Source: Triatoma infestans (Eukaryota > Arthropoda > Insecta > Hemiptera > Reduviidae). From it: a DNA stretch of 64,000 bases. The stretch covers positions 1-64,000 of the forward strand of contig JAAEAF010001591.1 in the NCBI GenBank assembly GCA_011037195.1. Direction: 5' to 3'. The position numbers and the translations under genes were made by a program. The notes under the pieces are model-generated. The model saw only the letters and a list, made by a program, of their open reading frames with translations, was not told the DNA's origin and searched no databases. Numbering within the stretch: the first letter of the stretch is position 1; every line of letters starts with the position of its first letter. Shown here in pieces: positions 34,616 to 45,739 of this stretch.

Positions 34616-35322
34616 AAGTTTTTACTTTCTCTTACTCCTAGTAAGAGGAAGTATTGTAATCGTGTCAAATTTTCGATATCGAGTTTTCACCGGAAATATC
34701 CGTTTTGAGGTCCCCTGAGTCCAATAAAGTGGTTTTTAGCAAATGGTCTTTGTGTGTGTGTATGTATGTATGTATGTATGTATGTATGTGAACAGCATAG
34801 CTCAAAAACGAAAAACCGTAGAAAGTTGAAACTTCATATTCCATTTAAGTATCACCATGGGATCTGACACTACGTTATCTGTCAAAATTTCTCAACGGGA
34901 AGTACCACTTTACTAGTTGGATTTTTTACTTTTTCGCGATTTTCTCAAAAATGGCTCCGACGATTTTCTTTAAACTTGGAACATCAACCACACACACAAA
35001 GAGCTACAACTTTTATTTGAAACATTTCTCCGACAAATGCATTTAAGGGCACTTTTGGGGGAGGGATGGGGTTATGTTTTTCTCTAAAGTGCTATCATAG
35101 TTGATCATACAATTCTATCATCCAAACATAATTAATTAGAAATAAATAGATGGCTGAAATTCCGAGTTTCAAGAAAATTAGTAAACCGGAAGTGCGCTTT
35201 TACTGAACAGTTTTTTCAGTTTTCAACGAATTTCATTAAATTTGGTACACAAACTATAAAATTTGTCGATTATAATTTTGAGAACTGGAGTAAGAGAAAG
35301 TTGTGTGAGTGTTTCACACCAG
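34616..35322 (+). repeat. Family A reference copy
   Basis: The left end actttctcttactcc and the right end ggagtaagagaaagt are perfect 15-bp inverted repeats. Beyond the right one lies tgtgtgagtgtttcacacca, then poly-T. Two modules carry the diagnostic blocks: gttttcaccggaaat, ttgaggtcccctgag, atggctccgacgattttc, tttatttgaaacatttctc and aaaccggaagtgcgc. A (TATG)n tract lies at 34757-34790. No coding capacity. Confidence 0.9.
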
Positions 35323-35344
35323 TTTTTTTTTTTTTTTTTTTTAA

Positions 35345-35783
35345 AGATATTGTGAAATATTGGTCGCTCTCTTTAGTTTTGTTACTAAGGAAAATGGGAA
35401 ACTCTGTTCATATCTGATTTGCTTTTACTCATTTGAAACCTTTTGTACATTGATATTTTGAAACCTTTTATTTATTAACAGTAGTTTGAGTTTGCAGCTT
35501 CTGCTTTTACATTTTTTTTCTGTTAATTTGGTATTTTTTATCGGGATATTAAAATAGAGTATAGTTAAGATATATATATTTCTTGAAATACCCTGAGGCT
35601 GAAAAAGATGGTTCATTGGAATATCATTTTTTATGTCATTTTCTTAATTGTAAGGAGTTCCACTTTGATATATACTGTTTAGTTACCAAAAAAATAACCG
35701 TTACGATAGTTTCGGTAAGTAGTTTTACACCACTTTATATTTCTTTCACTGCTGCGCTCTACCATCAATATTTGGAATGATCA
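35345..35783 (+). repeat. Family E repeat, copy 1 (~430 bp)
   Basis: This aligns along its whole length with 47133-47553. Blocks include ttgagtttgcagcttctgct, accctgaggctgaaaa, aattgtaaggagttccactt and cactgctgcgctctaccatc. No coding frame is shared. Not identified. Confidence 0.8.
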
Positions 35784-35799
35784 AAATTTTTTTTTTTTT

Positions 35800-35912
35800 T
35801 TTTTCAATATTTCGTGATTTTTTTCGAAAGTAGTTTTCCATGATATTCTTAAAACTATGTACTAGCTACACACATGAAGAACTATTACTTTTATTTGAAA
35901 CATTTTTCCAGT
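35800..35912 (+). repeat. Family A fragment cut by a family B unit
   Basis: It ends at atttttccagtaa, where the family B sequence tcagag begins. Confidence 0.55.
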
Positions 35913-36060
35913 AATCAGAGAATTTTCCGTGGTAGCCTGCTTCATTTTGTGGTCATCGACTAGTTTCGGGCGTTCGGCCATCTTCAGGATGCATTTTTCA
36001 GACAGTGTGACAACACAGACTTGCACAGAGCAAATTCAGTTTTACACACTGACTCCAACC
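35905..36060 (-). repeat. Family B, copy 4
   Basis: It runs from tcagagaattttccgtgg to ttttacacactgact. Confidence 0.8.
35951..35992 (-). ncRNA. Hammerhead-like motif, family B copy 4
   Basis: CTGAAGA, T, GGCC-GAAC-GCCC (one stem II mismatch), GAAA, ACTAGT, C, GATGACC. Stem III keeps its two pairs though its loop bases changed. Confidence 0.55.
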
Positions 36061-36676
36061 GATCAGGAACTAAATGAATATGCATGCTCCGACTTATAAA
36101 ATACCAGATATTCTTTGTAATATTCCACTTCCGGTTCGCCGGTTTTCTTCAAATTTGGAATTCTAATAATGCACTTAACTTACACCTTAATAGGTTATTA
36201 GTAGCAGATCCATACTTTATATCGAAATGGCACTTGACAAATTACACAGTTAAGTTACTGCCCATTTCTAAGTGAGTCAGCGTGTAAAACTGAATTTGCT
36301 CTGTGCAAATCTGTGTTGTCACACTGTCTGAAAAACGCATCCTGAAGATGGGCGAACGCCCGAAACTGGTCGATGACCACAAAATGGAGCAGGCTACCAT
36401 GGAAAATGTCTCTGATGCTTTCCAGCTCTGCGGAACCAACCACCACAGCAATTTTTCCAGTAAATTAGAAATGGGTAGTAACTTAACTATGTAATTTGTC
36501 AAGTGCCATTTCGATATAAAGTATGGATCTGCTACTAATAACCTATTAAGGTGTGAGTCAAATGCATTATTAGAATTCCAAATTTGAAGAAAACCGGCGA
36601 ACCGGAAGTGGAATATTACAAAGAATATCTGGTATTTTATCCGTCGTAGCATGCATATTCATTTAGTCCTAACCGG
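36060..36676. repeat. Fold-back repeat with a ribozyme-like unit in its loop
   Basis: The arms 36060-36252 and 36484-36676 are reverse complements with few differences. Mirrored blocks include taataggttattagtagcag with its complement, and acttccggttcgccgg with ccggcgaaccggaagt. The loop holds family B copy 5 on the plus strand. Each arm combines a family C remnant with family A module sequence. Confidence 0.88.
36336..36377 (+). ncRNA. Hammerhead-like motif, family B copy 5
   Basis: GCATC, CTGAAGA, T, GGGC-GAAC-GCCC, GAAA, ACTGGT, C, GATGACC. Core intact, stem I four pairs. It is followed by the longer family B tail (gctttccagctctgcgg). Confidence 0.62.
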
Positions 36677-37180
36677 TGGGATTTTCATCCATCGTCAGAG
36701 CAAATTCAACAAGTTCGTGAAAGAGTTCACTCACGAATGTTTCGTTACACTTACACTTTGTTGGTTGGAATCTGTGGGGAGGTTCTATGTTACTATGTTA
36801 TGTTACTCTTGTGTGTGTGTGTGGTGTGGGTGTTGTGTGGTTTCATTACAAAATGAAATTATTATACATTTTTATATTGTTAGTGTTGTAAGTATGGCTC
36901 AGTGTTTTATGAGGGAGGGGGGGGGGCTGGATAAGAAAATTAGGATATACTGTACAAATAAGAATAGATAAAGTTTAAAGAAAACAATGCAAAGTTTATG
37001 GTCAGTCAAAAGCTTGTACAAATATTAGTTGAAGTGAACTCTCTACACACTTGGTGAATTTGCTCTAACGATGGATGAAAATCCGAAACCGATCCAGGAA
37101 CAAAATGAATATGCATGCTACGACGGATAAAATAACAGATGTTATCCAGCATTGCGGACCCATCCACATATTCACATATT
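36650..37180. repeat. Family C units, inverted pair around ~280 bp
   Basis: The minus-strand unit at 36650-36760 has lost the GAAA box. The plus-strand unit at 37030-37180 reads ctaacga in place of ctgacga. Both are probably dead as ribozymes. Confidence 0.7.
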
Positions 37181-37224
37181 CAACATTACCAAAGAGAATA
37201 GGTTACAAGATTATTCAGAATTAC

Positions 37225-37420
37225 CACGGTAATAATTTTCTTTAAACTTGGCAATGATAACTGCGCATGCGCATATTTGTATAAATCAATCATTTTTCTG
37301 GAAATATTGATTTTTAAGATTTCTGGAGAATCCAATAAAAATCTAACACGTGAAAATTTGTATATGCTACGGTCAACTAATTTAGTAACACTGTAAATTT
37401 GAAGATCGTGTGAGTGTTAC
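37225..37420 (+). repeat. Family A right-end fragment
   Basis: ttttctttaaacttggcaat to the gtgtgagtgttacac end. Confidence 0.55.
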
Positions 37421-38162
37421 ACAATACATTTTGTTTATTCCTCACTGTTATTATTCGAAACAAATCACAAAATCTAAAACTACTGAGCAATAAAAAAAAA
37501 AACCCTTAACGGCAGATATGCAGCTGATTTCAAATGGAATTTCACCAAATTTCTTCGTAATTCATTTAATCTTTCACATATAATATTTTTTAAGATACAC
37601 ATATAATTCATTTGGCATAGAAAAGTAATAAAATATTCAGAGATATGGAAGGATAAATGCCTTCCATTGAGTTTAAATCACAAATTAAAATCTATCAATT
37701 ATTTAAAATTATAGAACGATTATTTTTATTATTATTATTATTATTGAATAATAATAAATTACTGTTTGAAGTTTTTTTTTTTATTTAAGGAATGAAAAGA
37801 AGTGACTAAAACAAAATAAATAATTATAGACATAAATCATAAATTATTTAGTAAAGCGCCCAACAGAGTGTGCTTGAAATTGTGATAACGTGATAAGTAA
37901 TATTTATTTTTTTCCACAAGCGATGGCAGCACTACACCAAAAAAAAAAAATTTATTGACTTGCAGATACGCCGGAATTGGCCTTACAGAGTTTGCAATTA
38001 TTGCTTTACTATTGAATCTTTAAACAACTATTTGTAAAAGTATTATAACCTGCATAGTTGGATAATTTATTACATTTTCTTATTTTATGGCTGCGATTTC
38101 TACGCCCTTCAGCACTATTAAATTAGAAAAAGTCTATCATTTCAACAATATTTTAATTAGTT
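37421..38162. other. No recognised gene
   Basis: Very AT-rich, with an ATT repeat at 37726-37746. Confidence 0.45.
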
Positions 38163-38460
38163 GTTGTGGTTGGTTCCGGTAGAGCTGGAAAGCATCAGAG
38201 ATATTTTCCGTGAGAGCCTGCTTCTTTTTATGTGGCCATCGATCGGTTTCGTGCAATTTGCCCATCATCAGGATATGGTATCACCGGTAACATGAACTTG
38301 CAAGGGCAAATTTACTTGATACACTCAGCTTGATACAAATTGATACATTCAACTGCATTTTGTGATATACTCAATCGTGTTCATTTTGTGATCACCGCCC
38401 TGTTTCGTGTGTTCGCCCTTCCTTGGGCTATATGTGGTATTGATGCGGTGTATCTATGGT
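38163..38460 (-). repeat. Family B, copy 6, with a second degenerate unit
   Basis: It begins gtggttggttccggtagagc, the complement of the longer family B tail, and continues into the core at 38233-38275. A second worn core (ctgtttcgtgtgttcgccc) lies at 38400-38430. Confidence 0.7.
38233..38275 (-). ncRNA. Hammerhead-like motif, family B copy 6
   Basis: CTGATGA, T, GGGC-loop-GCAC (one mismatch), GAAA, ACCGAT, C, GATGGCC. Core intact, stems weakened. Confidence 0.4.
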
Positions 38461-39284
38461 TACGAAATGAAGCGAAGCTACTGTGAAAAAAAATATGTTA
38501 CGCGATCTGTTTTACTCCATACACGTCACACGTTACTCCATCACTTCCTGACTTAAGAAAATTTTCTGCCAGTGGTATGAATTGTGGCCTTATTTTTTCT
38601 GACTATTCCACTATTAACCGTTCCCATCCTGCAGGATTCTTGACTATTGACATTTTCACTCAAAAATTTTTATATTAATCCGGGGCATACATTAATGTCC
38701 GCCCTGTCAGATCTTCGAAACATTACTTACTCCGTGACATTAGTCGAAATGAAAACTCGCCAGTTAATAGGATCTTTTCCTTCTACCCCATGAAATTCTG
38801 ACAATCATGGAATAAGTTCCAGTTACCCTATTTGCACCGTCGATCTCAGCTTTTTCCACCGTAGTACTATGTTTTCGAAGTAACCCGCTTCTAAGGGAGC
38901 AGATCGCTTATATCTTCGGCAAGAGAATAAGTTCCTCCAGTTTTCTGAAGTAGCCATTTCGCAACTGAAATTCCAATTCTGCCATACCTTGAACTATGGA
39001 AAAAAATATATAAGTTCTTCCAGCAAGGAAGCTCAATCTTTATCTTTCGCTCCTGCTTGGTTTAGTTTATATCTCTTTCAATTTTCGCATCTATCAGGTA
39101 ACTTGAAGTCCTATGATGTGGGACATAACTTTTAGGTTACTGCATTTTCAGCATTGCTTTTCCCAAGTGGCAGCGTTGCTTCTGAATTATCTCTTGACAT
39201 AATGACCAAGAAAGAACACATGCTTGGTTATTCATATCTCAGCGCTTTCAGAATCACCTAAACTACACTTAATCGAAAAAATGT
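38460..39284. other. No recognised gene
   Basis: Less AT-rich than average but no similarity recognised on either strand. Confidence 0.35.
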
Positions 39285-39548
39285 TTCAAGCCTTTTTTTT
39301 TTTATTATTATTATTTGTGGGAAGGGACCAATCCCTAAGCGCTCTTCAAAGTTGCTCTGAGCCTCCTTAGTTCATTGTCGGCTCACAGGCAGAGATTTCT
39401 AATTACAGACAACACTCCATCGAAAACAGTGAGCTGTAAAGACTTCTTCTTCTAAAACGTCTAGGAACAGCGCTGCTGGACTCGATCCCGGGCGCTACTG
39501 TACCACCGCGTTCCAAATCCAGTACTTAGCTAATCCCGCCTCTGTTTT
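39285..39548 (-). repeat. tRNA-derived SINE
   Basis: The minus strand begins ggcgggattagctaagtact with an A-box-like TAGCTAAGTACTGG and a B-box GGGATCGAGTCC about 40 bases later. It ends in a TAA-rich then A-rich tail (T-rich on +, near 39295-39320). Confidence 0.65.
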
Positions 39549-41394
39549 TCCAGGTAAAATTGATAGATCCCCTAATTTTTATAGGTACTTCAAAATTTAA
39601 AGATAATTCTGAACAAGCTTAGTTGAAAAATTAATTCTAAAGGGCCTCCAGCGAATTTGTGTCGTTAGATTTCAAATGTTATTTACGTATTGATCTAGGC
39701 GCTGCCGTTTAGGATTATAATGTAATTATGTTGAGCAATTTGCTATGAATCAATGTATATTCCCCCCCAACACCGCTATATTTGTTTTAATTTTATAAAG
39801 ATAACTTGCACGTTTTTTTAAAACAAATTCTTTTATGTCTCCATTCTGATTGAATATTGATTAGAATGATTGTTAAAAACAAAACTAAAAAAATTGATCA
39901 TAGTATTATTTAATTTCAATAAATAAATATTACATTATTTAGATATTTCTACATTTCTTAGATGGAATTACGAAGTTTTTTTTTTTTTATTGTTTACTAT
40001 TTAGTTATTATGTAATAATCTAATGATTTCTATTTTGTTTCTATTATTTGTTAATATCTTTCATTTTTGATCGGTTTTTATTGACCTTTTTTTTTCTGCA
40101 GTTTACAAATTACTTTAGTAATTGATCAATAATACAAGATAGTTTAAAAAAAGAAAAAAAAACCTATAGCCTTAAGCAAAGTATTGGTAAATTATTTTTG
40201 CTTGGAAAAAAATAGAATATATAAGGAACGTACAAGATGGTTTAGTTATTGGATTGTACAATATTCTGTGTATATGGATCCGTTTACAGCCCACGTATTC
40301 CAGAAAAAAATATAGTTTTAGAGTAACTGCACTTGTAAATTAACATTATTGTATTGTTCTGTTATCCCATTTTGACTCCATATACTCGTAGATAATATTA
40401 GGCCTGATACTTCGCCGGCAGTTTTCAACAAATATAAACTTTATACTTAGATACTTTTATATATATATTTTTTGTATTATTATAGTTTCAACTTGGAGAG
40501 TTGGCAATATTATAGACTTGTTGGCCTAGGCAAAAATATAGACCTATTTGTGATATTTTTGCTTATCAGTCACGTTGTTATGTTATTCGCACACTATATT
40601 CAGTTTACAGTTAACTTTTGTTGGCAAAAATACTAGTTCTTTTATTTAATATTTAAAGATGGGCTCTTATGAAACATTCTTGCTTTTATTATTATTATTA
40701 TTATTATTTTAATAAAATATTTAGGATGTAACCAACATGCAATATCGTCGATAATGTTGACCGGTATATTTTTTTTTTTTTTTTTTGTTCAGCAGGGGAA
40801 TAATTTTATTTTAAACTTGTCTGTATCCCCTCTTCTTTTTGTACTCTTCCTCTTTGCCAACATTTCTTGTCTTTTACTTCCTCCTAGTTACCTACATTTC
40901 CCTGGTATGTTTGCATTCTTACTGATGGTTAATTTGCAATATCTAATGACTAGAATCTTTTATATACATAATATTTTTAGTGTTATTGTTTTTAGTATGC
41001 TCTTGCTATTTCACTCAAATCAATCTTGAATACAGTTTGACTAAAATTCCATGGAATGTTCGTATTCTTTGTTGGTGCTACTGTGATTTTTTTTTATAAT
41101 AACAATATAGCAAAAGTATTGCTTTTAAATTTAAACACAAATGAAGATAGATTTCTTTCCTTAATCACGACTAAACAAGTCGAAAAGATTATTGGATGGT
41201 TACTGAGGATTGAGCATATTGCACTGAAATGAAATAACCATTTTCAAAAAATAAGACCTACGTCTAGCCACCGCAGCGCCCTTATGATACCCCTAAAATA
41301 ATAAATCTGGAATAAAATCCATCCACCAAGTTTTACCTCGTCCGAAAAAATCGGACCATAACTTAGAAGGAAAAGTAATTAAAATAAAAGTTGT
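39549..41394. other. No recognised gene
   Basis: AT-rich; ATT repeat at 40686-40710. The hydrophobic frame at 40754-41029 starts in a poly-T tract and is not convincing. Confidence 0.4.
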
Positions 41395-41900
41395 TAATTT
41401 AAAGAAAATTGGAAAAAATCTATTCGTTAAAATGGATTAATCAAACTCTTATAATCAAGTCTTCTAGACGAAATATCATGTTTTGAATTTCTACGATTTT
41501 GAGTTTTCTTTACTCTCTCCCTCTCGGAGAGTTTCTCCTATATCTGTAAGAAGAAGACGTGAACATAATGAAGTATTTAAGAATTTTCAAAATGTTTACA
41601 ATTTTTACCGCTTTAAGAGGAAACATATTTGCAAACGATATCATAGGTATTCAAAAATGAATTTCAGCGGAAGTATATATATTTAGGATCCCGTTTTTTT
41701 TTTGCGAAAAAAAAAATTGTGGATTCCGGTCAAAATCCATCACCGCTTGTGCGTAACTGTATTGTTTTGTTGTTTCAGTTTTTCGCGATGGTTTCATGTG
41801 TGGCTTTTTTTCCCCCTTTTACTTCGTATACTAACTAGATCTACCACTTTTATTTCAAAACATATCTTCCAGGAAAACTGATTTGAATAAGTGTAGAATT
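41395..41900. repeat. Degenerate family A pieces
   Basis: Scattered landmarks: aatttaaagaaaattgg, tccggtcaaaatccatcacc, cagtttttcgcgatgg, cttttatttcaaaacat. Confidence 0.4.
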
Positions 41901-41940
41901 TTGCTTGACATTTAAAATGCAATTCCAAAATTGGTGCAGT

Positions 41941-42790
41941 ATTTTTTTTTTTTTTTGCAATGAACCTGTTGGTTATTATGCCCTATGATTCGATAATCGA
42001 ATATGTAAACACAAACAACTAGACATCACTGACAATAAGTAACTTAACACAATGACTATTTAATAGGGCAATGAATGTTTAATAAGAGAACCAGTCTAAT
42101 GGCTCCACTAGCACTGATACACAATTGCAACCATCTAACACTTTACAAGAATCAACAATAAAAATTAAAAATATAAAACTACATTCCGACATATAGGCGG
42201 ATATCTTTTAGGTGCTGTACTAATCTATTAATGTTATTGAGATCATTACCGAGAGCTTCCTGTATTCTATTTGGAATAGAGTTTAATAATCTCCATCTAC
42301 TGTATAAAGGACAATCTTGAACTATATGTTTCACTGTCAAGGGGCAGTTACAGGTGTTACATCTAGGGGCCACTTCTCTACTCATCAGGTATCCGTGAGT
42401 TACGCGGATATGACCAATTCTCAGTCGAGCTATCACCACTTCTTCCCTCCTATTACCTCTGTAACAGGTGTCCCAGGGTGCTACGATCCCCTTACTTTCC
42501 CTCAATTTGTTATCACTCACTGAGGTCCACTCATCTTGCCAATCTTGACAAATTTTCCTTTTAATATCATTTATCACGTCAAGTGGCATGTGTCTCTCGA
42601 ATGTGGTCTCCATATTTGGTGGCCTCTTTAGTAGCCAAATCAGCGAGTTCATTCCCTGCAATACCTGAGTGCCCTGGCACCCACACAAATACAACATTAG
42701 TTCCTTCCTGCCTCATGTTGTACAAGGATGTATGGATATTCTGTACAATTGGGTGCTTCGAATAGATGTGTTTTATAGTGAAGTATTAAA
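41941..42790 (-). pseudogene. LINE 3' end: RNase H remnant, C-terminal domain, 3' UTR and poly(A)
   Basis: Minus strand. An RNase H C-terminal segment with VVFVWVPGHSGIAGNELAD lies near 42720-42640. After a frameshift near 42600, the 42179 frame gives KICQDWQDEWTSVSDNKL, RREEVVIARLRIGHIRVTHG and the Cys-His knuckle CNTCNCPLTVKHIVQDCP, and stops at 42179. This is the usual tail of RNase H-bearing arthropod-type LINE ORF2 proteins (Jockey/I/R1 group). A ~220-bp 3' UTR ends in poly(A) (T run at 41942-41956). It is 5'-truncated, as is normal for LINE copies. The tail is well preserved, suggesting a fairly young insertion. Confidence 0.9.
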
Positions 42791-43659
42791 GACATCTAAA
42801 CTCAGTAAAAATTTCAAGTGTGAACCAGAACATTTTCATCTTAGTTTGATTGAGTTATTATAATTTCTTTATTTATTTTTAATTTAAAATATTTTAATAA
42901 ACATTTATAAAATTCATATTGTATAAACGGCTAAAATTGAAACCAAATTGCATACGGAATTACTGGAAATGTTAGCGTTGAATCAAACAGTGTTATTAAT
43001 CGATTGTCATGGTCGAGTTAAAGTGTGGAAAAGTGAACTAAAAGCAAACTAAAAGAAGAATAAGACAAGGTAAAAGTTTGTAACAAGTCTGTAATACAAG
43101 GATGTAAAAGAAGTTATTAAAGCTTGTAAAGAACTCAATTTGCCCATTAATAGGAAATAGATGATACAGTTTTTTTCCCATAGATTTATTTGTTTTTAAC
43201 TTTACTTTTTTTATTTTTAAAATAACTTCCGCAACAATTAGTTTCCAGGTGGTTGTGTTATAATAAATTATAAAACTAATTTCTGACAAGAATCTTAAAC
43301 TCCTTTTTGTTGCTCTTATATTAAAAAATTTAGTTTTCATGTTTCTAGCGATTGGTGTGCGTGTTGTGAGTGCGTGATTGTGAGTGCGTGAGAGAGAGCA
43401 AGAGAACAAAATATCACAAAAACAAATAATCGCAGCAAGTTCAAAAACCTATAAATATTCTGAGAGAATCCATAACGAAGGAATACTAAGAAAGCTAAGA
43501 GAGGCTAAAATTTGAAATACTATTTATCAGCTGTCGAGAGCGCTTCCATCGAAGTCACAGTTAAATAAACAATCATCTCCCTTTATTCATGAGTAATATT
43601 AGCCTATCTAAAAGCCAATCAGTAAACTCAGGAAGTTTTTATAGTTATTTATTTATTTT
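42791..43659. other. No recognised gene
   Basis: AT-rich; the 123-codon minus-strand frame (43038-43409) shows no known motif. Confidence 0.4.
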
Positions 43660-44580
43660 TGGACCGGCTTATCTCTCAGGTTGTCCCGCATCGGATCAGA
43701 GATCATCTCCATTAATCTCTGACCCTGGTATTCCCAAACCAGCCAACACTTTTTCTAACCATTTCTTCTTTTATCAACGATGGCTTCTTAGCTCATGTAT
43801 TTCTTCGGTCATCTTCCTTCCTTATAGGAAGATAAGAATTTGTTGCCTATATTCGCTCAACAACGTCTTTCTTTAATATGAAGCATCTCCCTGATCTGGA
43901 TATTACTGACCTCTACTCTGGTATTCACGCAGATTTTCTCCAATAGTCTAACTTTTAGCATCTGCGCCTGTTTCTTCCAGGCTTCGCACCCGTACAAGTA
44001 TAATGCTTTCGATTACGGGCGTGTATATAAGCTTCATTGTCTCAATCCTTCCTTGGGGGTTCTGGAATACTGAATTTAGCATTCGGATGGCTATTTACCA
44101 GCTCTGGGCTTGGAAGTTGATATCTTTGTCGTAGTGGTCGTTAATATGGAATATTGATCCAAGATATTTGATGTGTCCACCTTCCTTCTAGCTTGTTATA
44201 TCCCTATTACCAAATATTCAGTTTTGTTATGTTGATTTCCAGCCCCCAAGTAGCATCTTCTTTTTTAATGCAATGGTTATATTCACAGCATGAACATGAT
44301 CCTAATCGATAACGACCTGGTCGCCCACAATCGGAAAGAAAACAATGTCTCCTCATAATCAGGGCCTCCCATTCCAGACATCTTCCTGTTCCATTCCTTT
44401 AATACCTACTCCGGCCATGTATATTTTGAAAAGAATTGGGGCGACACAGCATCCCTGTTTCAAGCCTTTAATGGCGAAAATGGATTCCTACCTTTATAGA
44501 GGGAATGTAGATAATGCTTGGCCACACTCTACTCGTCAGACCGAAGGAAAAAATTGAAGAACTTGATGGCATTAAACTTC
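43660..44580 (-). pseudogene. Old LINE remnant (RT to C-terminus)
   Basis: The minus-strand reading, with many frameshifts, gives GLKQGCCVAPILFKIYM (RT motif region near 44440). A worn stretch follows in place of the catalytic box. Then come NKTEYLVIG near 44230 and YLYGCEAWKKQAQ near 43990. These are landmarks in the order expected of a LINE reverse transcriptase of a clade without terminal RNase H. It has no intact frame longer than about 90 codons and is much older than the 41941-42790 copy. Confidence 0.7.
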
Positions 44581-45739
44581 TTTTACTCCCACTCTATATA
44601 ATTCCGAAATTATTTATTACAATTCCGGAGTGCAGGAATTTTTTGATTCCAAACCGAAGGAATGGTAACTGCAAGTGATCTAACAGCTGGCTGAAAGATA
44701 CCCGCCAACTATAATGGGCTGTATTAATAACAAAATTATTTTTTACATACACTCCCATTAATTCTGGTGAAAATACAGAAACTTTTGAAACGATTGCAAT
44801 ACTTTCTATTAGAATAATAGTATTCTGTAATTTTTTGAAACAATATTTTATAGAAGATTACAGTTAATATTCTGTATTAAACTATGATTTAATAATCGTC
44901 TGACCTTTATATATATATAAAATCTTTATGTATGACTTTTCCTTTTTCTAATGCCCTTATAAACGCCCTCTTAAGTTTCGAATGTTATTAATATAATGGG
45001 GTGTGTAGACTAGAAATGGTGAGCATTTCAGAGAAAGGAGCAGTTGGCGCCACTGTCTGGAGTCTCCAGCCGCCACACTATTAGAAATGTCATAAATGAA
45101 TAGTCTGTCTAGGATTCCAGTAGAGATTTAAAGAGGCAAAGAATAGAGACAAAATATATGGAATAAAATATATTATCTATAAAACAGTCACTTTATCACT
45201 TGTTGTTCGACTAACTTTCACTAAAATTGAGCTCTCAGCATCTCATATATGCAAACATACAGGTGCATTATAATGAGACATTTTTATTGCGCTGTTTATC
45301 GAGCTCTTTAACCGGCTTACACATTCACTCGTTTTAATTATTATCATGTGCCTCATTTATATCTTTTAATATATTTCACTGATATAATTTTGTAAAGATT
45401 TCTCCCTTGAGCAATGCAAACCAGCTTAGTTAATGCAGAATGGGTGGATACACACAATCAGAGTTGTATTGCATATTAATAACCATTTATAACTGACTTT
45501 ACATCTTCTGTTCACTTTAACCTGTCATCCCTCTACTGTTCAACTTTCTTTTCTGATGTTGGGGAATCTGGCACTTTCATTCACACTATCTATCTTTAAA
45601 GCTCATTTTGCGGCAACCAGCTCTTCTCATACTGACTCGACTCAACTGTTCCTATCCTCCTCATCCCTTATTTACCTAGATAGCCTGTCCAATCAAAATC
45701 TACCCATCTTTTTTTAAATATTTATTTTACTGCTTTTGT
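44581..45739. other. No gene; one family A scrap
   Basis: A family A left-end scrap lies at 44757-44820 (ggtgaaaatacagaaac, gattgcaatactt). The rest is not recognised. Confidence 0.4.

Noticed and set aside
40754..41029. Small membrane protein
   Set aside because: Begins in a poly-T tract giving a run of Phe; hydrophobicity follows from AT-rich codons.
43038..43409. 123-codon minus-strand frame as a gene
   Set aside because: Phe/Leu/Ile/Lys-rich translation of AT-rich DNA; no recognisable domain.
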